A stretch of DNA of 64,000 nt, taken from Nematostella vectensis. Lineage: Eukaryota > Cnidaria > Anthozoa > Actiniaria > Edwardsiidae. A program made the translations under genes and the position numbers. The stretch lies in contig NC_064037.1 of assembly GCF_932526225.1 (NCBI RefSeq), positions 7,546,203 through 7,610,202 of the forward strand, in the 5' to 3' direction. The notes below the pieces were generated by a model, which ran no database searches, had not been told where the DNA came from, and saw only the letters and a program-made list of their open reading frames with translations. Shown one piece after another: positions 25,301 through 36,130 of the stretch (positions are counted from its first letter, which is position 1; every line of letters begins with the position of its first letter).

Positions 25301-28300
25301 TAAACAATTTGTGGAGCTACATTGATAAGGACATCACTTTGTGGAACCTCCTAAATTGTGATATGGATTTCAACAATAGTTAAAGATAACATGTTATCTA
25401 TGTTGCAGATCATAGGTCGACTAATTGTGGGATTTGGAGTATCGCTCTCTGCTATTGCTGAGTGTATTTACATCTCTGAGATTGCTCCTGCTGTAAGTAG
25501 TCCTATACTGTTATGTTCCTGGATGAAATAACTTCTAGCCATGCATAGCAATCACAGTACAGTGCCAACCAGAACTAACCTACAGTGAGTCCACTTATCA
25601 GCTTTCTAGAGCCAATTCAAGGAGAGCAGCTTTCCCGCCCTCCCCCCAGTAAAGCCAAAATTTTACAAAGGATATAAAAATGGCACATCCCCCCCCCCTA
25701 GCAAATAAATGAATGACTGAGGTTTGCCTACCCTCTCATCCACCCTCCCACCCTCTTAAAAAGCCCTGGTTCTTTAAAAAGCAAGTACAACCGAATGCAT
25801 GAGTGAACTCAGTGCGAGCACAGAGCAATACATGAATAAACTTACTATAGACTAGTACTGCACATTATTTAAACTTGAGGATTTTCCAGACAGCAATTTC
25901 CATTATTTGTATTTTTCACCTTTGCACCTGCATGGTTTAAGATGTTTTTATTCTTTTGCAGAAGTATCGTGGTATGTTAGTATCACTGAATGAGTTGGGG
26001 ATTTGCAGTGGTCTTCTTGCTGCTTACCTTGTCAACTATATCTTCATTAATTTACCAGCTGGATGGTAAATATCTCTTCTTGGTCTTACCAGTTAGTTTG
26101 CAGCTATCCCACATTGCCATTATCGCAGATGCACCCTTCAACGGCACATAGCCAGGATTGGCTGAGGTTGGGGGGGGGGGGGTGGTGCGCAGTCATAGGT
26201 TTCATATATAGAAACAGCTTAGTTTTTGAGGATGAAATGGACTCACTTTTTGGTCGCCAAGGGGGAGTGTGGCGCACCTTGCACCCCCCTTTGTGTACGC
26301 GCCGGTATCTACTACCCTTCACACCCCTATGTGTACGTGCCTGTATCTACTACCCCTCACACCCCTTTGTGTACACGCCGGTATCTACTACCCTTCACAC
26401 CCCTTTGTGTACACGCCGGTATCTACTACCCTTCACAACCCTTTGTTTACGCGCCGGTATCTACTACCCTTCACACCACTTTGTGTACGCGCCGGTATCT
26501 ACTACCCTTCACACCCCTTTGTGTACGCACCGGTATCTACTACCCTTCACACCCCTTTGTGTACGCACCGGTATCTACTACCCTTCACACCCCTTTGTGT
26601 ACGTGCCGGTATCTACTACCCTTCACACCCCTTTGTGTACGTGCCGGTATCTACTACCCTTCACACCCCTTTGTGTACGTGCCGGTGTCTACTACCCTTC
26701 ACACCCCTTTGTGTACGTGCCGGTATCTACTACCCTTCACACCCCTTTGTGTACGCGCCGGTGTCTACTACCCTTCACACCCCTTTGTGTATGCGCCGGT
26801 ATCTACTACCCTTCACACCCCTTTGTGTACGCGCCTGTATCTACTACCCTTCACACCCCTTTGTGTACGCGCCGGTATCTACTACCCTTCACGCCCCTTT
26901 GTGTACGCGCCTGTATCTACTACCCTTCACAACCCTTTGTTTACGCGCCGGTATCTACTACCCTTCACACCCCTTTGTGTACACGCCGGTATCTACTACC
27001 CTTCACACCCCTTTGTGTACGTGCCGGTATCTACTACCCTTCACGCCCCTTTGTGTACGCACCGGTATCTACTACCCTTCACACCCCTTTGTGTACGCAC
27101 CGGTATCTACTACCCTTCACACCCCTTTGTGTACGTGCCGGTATCTACTACCCTTCACACCCCTTTGTGTACGCGCCGGTGTCTACTACCCTTCACACCC
27201 CTTTGTGTATGCGCCGGTATCTACTACCCTTCACACCCCTTTGTGTACGCGCCTGTATCTACTACCCTTCACACCCCTTTGTGTACGCGCCGGTATCTAC
27301 TACCCTTCACGCCCCTTTGTGTACGCGCCTGTATCTACTACCCTTCACACCCCTTTGTGTACGCGCCTGTATCTACTACCCTTCACACCCCTTTGTGTAC
27401 GCGCCGGTATCTACTACCCTTCACACCTCTTTGTGTACGCGCTGGTATCTACTACCCTTCACACCCCTTTGTGTACGCGCCGGTATCTACTACCCTTCAC
27501 ACCTCTTTGTGTACGCGCTGGTATCTACTACCCTTCACACCCCTTTGTGTACGCGCCGGTATCTACTACCCTTCACAACCCTTTGTTTACGCGCCGGTAT
27601 CTACTACCCTTCACACCCCTTTGTGTACGCGCCAGTATCTACTACCCTTCACACCCCTTTGTGTACGCGCCGGTATCTACTACCCTTCACGCCCCTTTGT
27701 GTACGCGCAGGTATCTACTACCCTTTACACCCCTTTGTGTACGCGCCTGTATCTACTACCCTTCACACCCCTTTGTGTACGCACCTGTATCTACTACCCT
27801 TCACACCCCTTTGTGTACGCGCTGGTATCTACTACCCTTCACACCCCTTTGTGTACGCGCCGGTATCTACTACCCTTCACACCCCTTTGTGTACGCGCCG
27901 GTATCTACTACCCTTCACACCCCTTTGTGTACGCGCCGGTATCTACTACCCTTCACACCCCTTTGTGTATGCGCCTGTATCTACTACCCTTCACGCCCCT
28001 TTGTGTCTGCGCTGGTATCTACTACCCTTTACACCCCTTTGTGTACGCGCCTGTGTCTAGTACCTTTCACACCCCTTTGTGTACGTGCCTGTGTCTAGTA
28101 CCCTTCACACCCCTTTGTGTACGCGCCGGTATCTACTACCCTTCACACCCCTTTGTGTACGCGCCTGTGTCTACTAAAGAGCATTGGGGTTTACTACCTG
28201 TCATGTTACTTATCTTCTGGTGATTTGGTGCATTACACCAAGCCTCTTTGATTTTCTTGAAGGCGTTACATGTTTGGGTTGTCTGGTGTTCCCGCTCTTA

Positions 28301-31300
28301 TCCAAGGCATTGGAATGTACTTTTTACCCATGAGCCCTCGCTGGCTCATAGTGAAAGGCAAAGATGAACAGGTAGGTGCAAATTGCTGCCAGAAATGCCC
28401 AGAAAGTTACAAATCTCTCATCTCATCTGCTGTTCTAAGAGATGACACTAACCAAATAGTACTCTACCCATTCCTAAACAACCTCTTTTTAACTATCTTT
28501 TCACCTGATATTGCTTATGTCAACTTCTCTTACCCATAACATGTGTGCATCATTATATTTTTACATCATAAACAATAAGAACTATCTAAATGAGGACAAC
28601 TTTACCCTGTACCCTTACTATAATTTGGGACTGTTCTATCTGTGTACAAGAGAAGAATGCACTACAGGGGCGGATCCAGGATTTCAAAATGGTCCTTGGC
28701 TAAGGCACATGGACAGTACCTCAGACATTTTTACTCAAAAAGGGAGGTGGATATCCACCCAATCAACCCCACCTGTATCCGCCTCTGCACTATGGGAAGC
28801 TTAAAGCCTAACGACTCATACAGCATACGTCTTAATTTTTCATGGTCAAATGTGTAGGCGTGCAAAAGCATTGCACAGCTGCACTGGGAAGGGGACCCAC
28901 ACGAAGAACTAATGAGAATCAAGAGTGGATTCAGAACAGAATATGTGAGTTAATACTTGTTGACCATCTTCTGCTAATACTGTTTCATTTGTTAATACAG
29001 TAGTAACTCTGTTAGCGACCACCCTAATGTTAGTGCCCAAAACCCTAAACTCTTGTAATCTCTTGAACTCCATAATTATAGCTCTTGAACTCAAAATATT
29101 TAATTACTCTTACTTGCCTTTTATGTTACAGCAATGAAATAACCCCAAACCTTGTGTCATTACCAATATAATCTTATTGCACTACAAATTTGTATTTTGT
29201 AACACATTTTGTATACTACAGAAATATGGTTTGTGTGACTTGTTTAGCAAGATGGACAATATGAGGAAGCGAATGTTCATCGGGGGAGGGCTGGTGTTCT
29301 TTCAACAGGCAAGTATACCATCTTTGACATTATTACTGTCATAAACATTATTATTGTGATAGAGCTTGTACAAGCACCCACCCCCATCACCCTTGGCCGC
29401 AGGGGGAATAGGCCATTCCAGCGCACTCACGCATGCGCGTGCACTCACCATGGAAACCTACCTCAACTACCGTCATGCAAAGCGTGCTTCGTTTTGGTGC
29501 AAGCTTAAAAATGTGCGTGTTGCATTCTGGTAGTTGAGGTAGGATTCTATAGCAATGCGCCCCCAAACTTATAGCAGGAATGGCCTATGGCCAAATAATA
29601 TCGTTTTTTTATATTAGATGAGGGGGGTGCTAAAATTATTTTATGCGTCTTTCAGATCACAGGTCAGCCCACTGTTGTCTATTATGCATCTACGATATTT
29701 GAAGACATTGGGTTTCACAGTGGCACGAAGGCGACTCTAGCATCTCTTGGGATAGGGCTTGCTAAAGTAAGTTATTGTTAAATATGGATGCACCATATCA
29801 TCAAATCTGGGTCACCTTGAAAGGCACAAGGCATATATTCCCCGTTTACTTAAAGCCGCATTGTCACCAGTTTTCTTCCGGTCGGTTACGTAACAATCTC
29901 TGATGATTTTTAACGGAAACTGCGGAAAATATTTTAAAATTTTAAAAGCAGTGTGTCTTTTGGAAGTTTCTTCGAGGATTTGACTGATAATTTAGAGCGG
30001 ATGGCCCGTTTTATAGCGCGGATTCTAATAGATTCTTTTGTCTTTTGACGGTTGAGGTTTCCGACGGACCTCCGGAAGTAAACTGGTCACAATGCGGCTT
30101 TAATAGTAACAGTGTTACGGAAATTATTGACCGATTCAAGAATATTACTTGCTTTTATTTTCTTTTTAATTACCTTCTCGACCATTTCTATGGAGTTCTT
30201 GCCTTAAATCTCTGAGACGATTCATGCCTTGGTTTTCTGATTCCTTTTGCATTTCTCCTTAGCTTGTCGCCACGATTCTATCGCTCAGTCTAGTAGATAA
30301 AGGAGGTATGATATATATGCTTTCCTTGGATGTAGTTTTTACATTATGACGCATGAATGTCATTGTTTCCAGGGCGTCGCCGGTTTCTTCTGATGGGCGT
30401 GTCCGTCATGGCAGCTAGTATCATCACTCTGGGCGTGGTCTCTACATTACAGCCGCTTAAACCACCCAAGAAATGCTACTACACGCAAGATGGCCTAACC
30501 AACCAAACAACTGGAATACCATATACTGATCAAGGAAATGTAACGGACGCGTACATGAATCGAACAACATCCGCTGACTCGGTCAGACCAGTTAATCCTG
30601 TTTTACGGTACCTGGCGTTGGCAGGATTGGTCATGTTCGTAGCAGGGTACTCATTTGGGTTTGGACCAGGTAATTGGTGTGATGACCAGGTAATCGTTGT
30701 GTAATTGTGTTTGGACCAGGTAATGGTTGTGTAATTGTGTTTGGACCAGGAAATCGGTGTGTAATTGTGTCGTGACGTGTCGGGTGTAACTGTGTCGTGA
30801 CGTATCGGGTGTAATTGTGTCGTGACGTTTGGGGTGTAATTGTGTCGTGACGTTTGGGGTGTAATTGTGTCGTGACGTTTCGGGTGTAATCGTGTCTTGA
30901 CGTATCGGGTGTAATTGTGTCTTGACGTATCGGGTGTAATTGTGTCGTGACGTTTCGGGTGTAATTGTGTCGTGACGTTTCGGGTGTAATTGTGTCGTGA
31001 CGTATCGGGTGTAATCGTGTCGTGACGTTTCGGGTTTGATTGTGTCGTGACGTTTCGGGTGTAATTGTGTCGTGACGTTTCGGGTGTAATTGTGTCGTGA
31101 CGTTTCGGGTGTAATTGTGTCGTGACGTTTCGGGTTTGATTGTGTCGTGACGTATCGGGTGTAACTGTGTCTTGACGTATCGGATTTAATTGTGTCGTGA
31201 CGTATCGGGTTTAATTGTGTCGCGACGTATCGGGTTTAATTGTGTCTTGACGTTTCGGGTGTAATTGTGTCGTGACGTATCGGGTGTAACTGTGTCTTGA

Positions 31301-34300
31301 CGTATCGGATTTAATTGTGTCGTGACGTATCGGATTTAATTGTGTCGTGACGTTTCGGGTGTAATTGTGTCGTGACGTTTCGGGTGTTATTGTGTCTTGA
31401 CGTTTCGGGTGTAACTGTGTCTTGACGTTTCGGGTGTAATTGTGTCGTGACGTTTCGGGTGTAATTGTGTCGTGACGTTTCGGGTGTAATTGTGTCGTGA
31501 CGTTTCGGGTGTAATTGTGTCGTGACGTATCGGGTGTAATTGTGTCGTGACGTTTCGGGTTTAATTGTGTCTTGACGTATCGGGTTTAATTGTGTCGTGA
31601 CATATCGGGTTTAATTGTGTCTTGACGTTTCGGGTGTAATTGTGTCGTGACGTATCGGGTGTAATTGTGTCGTGACGTATCGGGTTTAATTGTGTCTTAA
31701 CGTTTCGGGTTTAATTGTGTCGTGACGTATCGGGTTTAATTGTGTCTTGACGTATCGGGTTTAATTGTGTCGTGACGTATCGGGTTTAATTGTGTCTTGA
31801 CGTATCGGGTTTAATTGTGTCGTGACGTATCGGGTTTAATTGTGTCGTGACGTTTCGGGTGTAATTGTGTCGTGACGTATCGGGTGTAATCGTGTCTTGA
31901 CGTATCGGGTGTAACTGTGTCTTGACGTATCGGGTTTAATTGTGTCGTGACGTATCGGGTGTAATTGTGTCGTGACGTATCGGGTGTAATTGTGTCGTGA
32001 CGTTTCGGGTGTAATTGTGTCGTGACGTATCGGGTTTAATTGTGTCGTGACGTATCGGGTTTAATTGTGTTTTGACGTATCGGGTTTAATTGTGTCGTGA
32101 CGTATCGGGTTTAATTGTGTCTTGACGTTTCGGGTGTAATTGTGTCGTGACGTATCGGGTGTAATTGTGTCGTGACGTATCGGGTGTAATCGTGTCGTGA
32201 CGTATCGGGTTTAATTGTGTCGTGACGTATCGGGTTTAATTGTGTCTTGACGTTTCGGGTTTAATTGTGTCGTGACGTTTCGGGTGTAATTGTGTCGTGA
32301 CGTTTCGGGTGTAATTGTGTCGTGACGTATCGGGTGTAATCGTGTCGTGACGTATCGGGTTTAATTGTGTCGTGACGTATCGGGTTTAATTGTGTCTTGA
32401 CGTTTCGGGTTTAATTGTGTCGTGACGTTTCGGGTGTAATTGTGTCGTGACGTTTCGGGTGTAATTGTGTCGTGACGTATCGGGTGTAATTGTGTCGTGA
32501 CGTTTCGGGTGTAATTGTGTCGTGACGTTTCGGGTGTAATTGTGTCGTGACGTATCGGGTTTAATTGTGTCTTGACGTTTCGGGTTTAATTGTGTCGTGA
32601 CGTATCGGGTTTAATTGTGTCTTGACGTATCGGGTTTAATTGTGTCGTGACGTATCGGGTGTAATTGTGTCGTGACGTATCGGGTGTAATTGTGTCTTGA
32701 CGTATCGGGTGTAATTGTGTCGTGACGTATCGGGTTTTATTGTGTCTTGACGTATCGGGTTTAATTGTGTCGTGACGTATCGGGTTTAATTGTGTCTTGA
32801 CGTTTCGGGTGTAATTGTGTCGTGACGTTTCGGGTGTAATTGTGTCGTGACGTATCGGGTGTAATTGTGTCGTGACTTATCGGGTTTAATTGTGTCTTGA
32901 CGTTTCGGGTGTAATTGTGTCGTGACGTATCGGGTTTAATTGTGTCGTGACGTATCGGGTTTAATTGTGTCGTGACGTATCGGGTTTAATTGTGTCGTGA
33001 CGTATCGGGTTTAATTGTGTCGTGACGTATCGGGTTTAATTGTGTCGTGACGTTTCGGGTGTAATTGTGTCGTGACGTATCGGGTTTAATTGTGTCGTGA
33101 CGTTTCGGGTGTAATTGTGTCGTGACGTATCGGGTTTAATTGTGTCTTGACGTATCGGGTTTAATTGTGTCGTGACGTTTCGGGTGTAATTGTGTCGTGA
33201 CGTATCGGGTGTAATTGTGTCGTGACGTATCGGGTTTAATTGTGTCGTGACGTATCGGGTTTAATTGTGTCGTGACGTATCGGGTTTAATTGTGTCTTGA
33301 CGTATCGGGTTTAATTGTGTCGTGACGTATCGGGTGTAATTGTGTCGTGACGTTTCGGGTGTAATTGTGTCGTGACGTATCGGGTGTAATTGTGTCGTGA
33401 CGTATCGGGTGTAATTGTGTCGTGACGTATCGGGTTTAATTGTGTCGTGACGTATCGGGTTTAATTGTGTCTTGACGTATCGGGTTTAATTGTGTCGTGA
33501 CGTATCGGGTGTAATTGTGTCGTGACGTTTCGGGTGTAATTGTGTCGTGACGTATCGGGTGTAATTGTGTCGTGACGTTTCGGGTGTAATCGTGTCGTGA
33601 CGTTTCGGGTGTAATTGTGTTGTGACGTTTCGGGTGTAATTGTGTCGTGACGTATCGGGTTTAATTGTGTCTTGACGTATCGGGTTTAATTGTATCGTGA
33701 CGTATCGGGTGTAATTGTGTCGTGACGTTTCGGGTGTAATTGTGTCGTGACGTATCGGGTGTAATTGTGTCGTGACGTATCGGGTGTTATTGTGTCGTGA
33801 CGTATCGGGTTTAATTGTGTCGTGACGTATCGGGTTTAATTGTGTCTTGACGTATCGGGTTTAATTGTGTCGTGACGTATCGGGTGTAATTGTGTCGTGA
33901 CGTTTCGGGTGTTATTGTGTCGTGACGTATCGGGTGTAATTGTGTCGTGACGTTTCGGGTGTAATCGTGTCGTGACGTTTCGGGTGTAATTGTGTCGTGA
34001 CGTTTCGGGTGTAATTGTGTCGTGACGTATCGGGTGTAATCGTGTCTTGACGTATCGGGTGTAATTGTGTCGTGACGTATCGGGTGTAATTGTGTCGTGA
34101 CGTTTCGGGTGTAATTGTGTCGTGACGTTTCGGGTGTAATCGTGTCTTGACGTATCGGGTGTAATTGTGTCGTGACGTTTCGGGTGTAATTGTGTCGTGA
34201 CGTTTCGGGTGTAATTGTGTCGTGACGTATCGGGTGTAATTGTGTCGTGACGTATCGGGTTTAATTGTGTCGTGACGTTTCGGGTGTAATTGTGTCGTGA

Positions 34301-35312
34301 CGTTTCGGGTGTAATTGTGTCGTGACGTTTCGGGTTTAATTGTGCCCTGGTGTCACCCTGAGTTATTTTGTCTCCCTCTCTACAGTATCCTGGCTGTTAC
34401 TGAGTGAGATCTTCCCATCAGGCATCAAGGGCCGTGCGTTCTCACTTGCCACCGTTCTTAACTGGGGGACAAACGTGTTCGTGTCTTTTACCTTCCTGGA
34501 TCTTCTCGGTAAGCATTACCATCATCTGATGATGACTAAGATATTTTATGATTACCTTAGTCCTTATTTTATTTCTTTTAAATTACTGGACCGTCTGGGT
34601 AATCAGAACATCATCATCATCTAATGATGACCGAGCTATTCTCTGATTCCTTAATTTACGATATTTTAAGCCGCGATCACTCGGGCTTTACTAGAGAAAG
34701 CGAAATGAGACATTAGTATTAGCTTCTTGTGTTATATTTAGTAAGAGTTTGTGAACGAAGCTGCGCCTGGTACATATCATCTTCCATCATCAGCATCTTC
34801 ACCATTTTGACAATCATTTTGATTAGGGCCATCGTAAGGTTATTGTCATCATCACAACATTCGTCGTCGCTTTTTTTCATTTTTCTTTTTAATAAATACT
34901 ATAATAGAAACTGTGCTGTTCCATTAGGTGAAAATCCTACCACCACCAACATGAACCGACCTTTTAGTTAAATCCCACACTCAGCCCTTTCGTCTCCATT
35001 CATTTATGCCATTTTACACAGTTTTCGTTATTTGTCTTTACAATCTTTTCTTTTCTTTAAGGTTCTATTGGGACATCCGGAACTTTCTTCTTCTACGGCC
35101 TCATTTGCGTAATCGCTATTGTATTTATCTATAAGTACGTCCCTGAGACGAAAAACAAGACGCTTGAGCAAATATCCGCAGAGCTGAACTCAAAGAAAGC
35201 AAAGAGTCTATGTCCAGCTTTCCGATTGGCTGGCCGTCGGCGCATGCGTAGAACAAATGCTTCGGGATCTACTCATCATATGCTACTAGACCAATCACAG
35301 GTGCAAATATGA
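22362..35312 (+). CDS. SLC2A12: SLC2A12 (GLUT12)-like facilitative sugar transporter
   Basis: Major-facilitator hexose transporter of the plasma or endomembrane. Fifteen coding exons join in phase to 582 residues (human GLUT12: 617): 22362-22407, 23199-23286, 23753-23847, 24817-24933, 25189-25295, 25409-25492, 25962-26065, 28263-28371, 28858-28944, 29222-29308, 29656-29766, 30263-30305, 30373-30669, 34386-34508, 35062-35312. Motifs: an acidic N-tail, TM1 with [10 protein letters not shown] (~67-77), QEMVVSS, DFLGRR after TM2, [16 protein letters not shown] (236-241) where most GLUTs have [19 protein letters not shown] in TM7, DKGGRRR after TM8, a long loop between TM9 and TM10 with three N-glycosylation sites (NQT, NVT, NRT) typical of class III GLUTs, [13 protein letters not shown] in TM10, and [12 protein letters not shown] (527-538). 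GLUT12 fits better than GLUT10 by overall resemblance. Intron 10 uses a GC donor. Introns 7 and 13 carry huge minisatellites. No break in the frame is seen. Confidence 0.93.
23500..23720. repeat. GCGCTTATT-type interspersed repeat fragment
   Basis: Repeated GGGGCGCTTATTGGA-like blocks lie directly upstream of SLC2A12 exon 3. The same words occur in the element at 35689-35901, so this is probably a rearranged relative. Confidence 0.55.
26140..26303. mobile_element. Interspersed short element, copy B, merging into the 38-bp array
   Basis: Same block order as 7226-7372: AGGATTGGCTGAGG, a G-run with GGTGCGCA, a GAAA-GCTTAG segment, CACTTTTTGGTCGCCAAGGG, then CACCCCCCTTTGTGTACGCG. This right end is also the first unit of the 38-bp minisatellite that follows. 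Confidence 0.75.
26286..28177. repeat. 38-bp minisatellite, about 50 copies, in SLC2A12 intron 7
   Basis: The unit is CACCCCTTTGTGTACGCGCC then GGTATCTACTACCCTTCA. Variants are limited (GCGCCGG/GCGCCTG/GTGCCGG/GCACCGG, CACACC/CACGCC). Because 38 is not divisible by three and the unit lacks forward stops in every frame, all three plus-strand frames stay open for over 600 codons, each reading the same 38-residue cycle. These are not genes: they lie between well-supported transporter exons 7 and 8. Confidence 0.98.
28665..28787. mobile_element. 123-bp hAT-like MITE in SLC2A12 intron 8
   Basis: Starts CAGGGGCGGATCCAGG and ends CCTGTATCCGCCTCTG, imperfect inverted ends. Both sides are flanked by CACTA, a possible 5-bp target duplication. 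The CAGGGGCGGATCCAG start is a widespread end of non-autonomous hAT-type elements. A similar fragment, AGGGCGGATCCGAGA, occurs near 50501. Confidence 0.7.
29408..29588. mobile_element. 181-bp inverted-repeat element in SLC2A12 intron 10
   Basis: Outer ends ATAGGCCATTCCAGC and GCAGGAATGGCCTAT are inverse with one mismatch. An inner pair, CCTACCTCAACTACC and GGTAGTTGAGGTAGG, is a perfect 15-bp inversion. No target duplication is obvious. Non-coding. Confidence 0.75.
29850..30103. mobile_element. 246-bp TTAA-flanked MITE in SLC2A12 intron 11
   Basis: TTAA, then AGCCGCATTGTCACCAGTTT at the left; AAACTGGTCACAATGCGGCT, then TTAA at the right. This is a 20-bp terminal inverted repeat with one mismatch and a TTAA target duplication, the hallmark of piggyBac-mobilised elements. 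There is no transposase frame. Its ends differ from those of the 14977-15616 element, so it is a second family. Confidence 0.88.
30670..34344. repeat. 25-bp minisatellite, about 140 copies, in SLC2A12 intron 13
   Basis: The unit is GTAATTGTGTCGTGACGTAT then CGGGT, with A/T and G/T variants at fixed positions and CGTGA/CTTGA alternates. Nearly every copy keeps TGACGT, a CRE/bZIP half-site. The first about 100 bp (30670-30763) are different: they repeat the exon-13 end TTTGGACCAG with its GTAAT donor three or four times before the regular array starts. The array stops about 40 bp before the exon-14 acceptor. Confidence 0.98.
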
Positions 35313-36130
35313 CCTCCCTCCCACATATTTTGTCCCTTATTTAGATGAATAGATTGAGTTGAAATTCAACCAAATATAGATGCTCGCCTCATTTTAGACA
35401 AAAAATTCGAACGATGATAAGATGTCAGTGTTTGTTTTAACACAGGATTTTTATCCGTAAATACGACCCCTTCCTCGAAAATAGAACAATATCAATCAAT
35501 GTTTACCTCAATGTGAGATAACTTTAGCCCTGTCCGCCAACAAATACAGCGTATTTTAGTATTTTATTTTCTATTAATGTAAGCTGAATGATGTGTGCAT
35601 GGCTTTTATTTGAGAACAAAGCTTGTTCCTTTCCTGCTTATTTATCCTCTAAGCACTAAAGATGGACTAACACAAAGTATACCATATTTTCTCGAATAAT
35701 CGACTCTCAGGGTTGCGCTTATTTAAAAGGACGAGGCTCACGCAAAAGGCCTTTAATATTAGTACTACTACAACAGTTTCCCTGTCTCTATATCCGTACA
35801 GAACTCTCGTGTTTGTATTTTGAATATGAACAGCAACAGATAATGATATTTACTAGGGGGCACTTATTCGAGGGAGGCGCTTATTCGAAAAAATACAGTA
35901 TTTGTTAAATAAATAAATCCACGCTATGTGATAAATTTTATCGTATACTGAGTGCGAATTTTTTTATCCGAAGCGCAATACTGCGTTTCCGTGTAGTTCC
36001 GTGTGTTTTGAGGGTAAAGAAACCCCCAAACGACGAGAAGTTCAATGGGCGAGGTTTTGACCGTGCTTAAAATGGGTCGAGCTCCCCCACGTGATAGGCT
36101 GTACATTTCATCGTGTCTTTGATACCTAAT
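35313..36130. other. SLC2A12-like 3' region and intergenic spacer
   Basis: Probable 3' UTR followed by spacer to the convergent CAP gene at 36131. It holds the inverted-repeat element at 35689-35901 and an AATAAATAAAT stretch near 35909-35919 that could serve as a polyadenylation signal. No gene. Confidence 0.5.
35689..35901. mobile_element. 213-bp inverted-repeat element with GCGCTTATT interior
   Basis: The left end ATACCATATTTTCTCGAATA and the inverse of the right end, ATACTGTATTTTTTCGAATA, match except at three positions. The interior carries GCGCTTATT words shared with 23500-23720. Non-coding. Confidence 0.75.

Noticed and set aside
26063-28223. Three very long plus-strand open frames (609-665 codons).
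   Set aside because: They are the same 38-bp minisatellite read in each frame, inside an intron of the SLC2A12-like gene.
30670-34344. CRISPR-like array.
   Set aside because: Units are contiguous 25-bp near-identical repeats with no unique spacers, in a eukaryotic intron.
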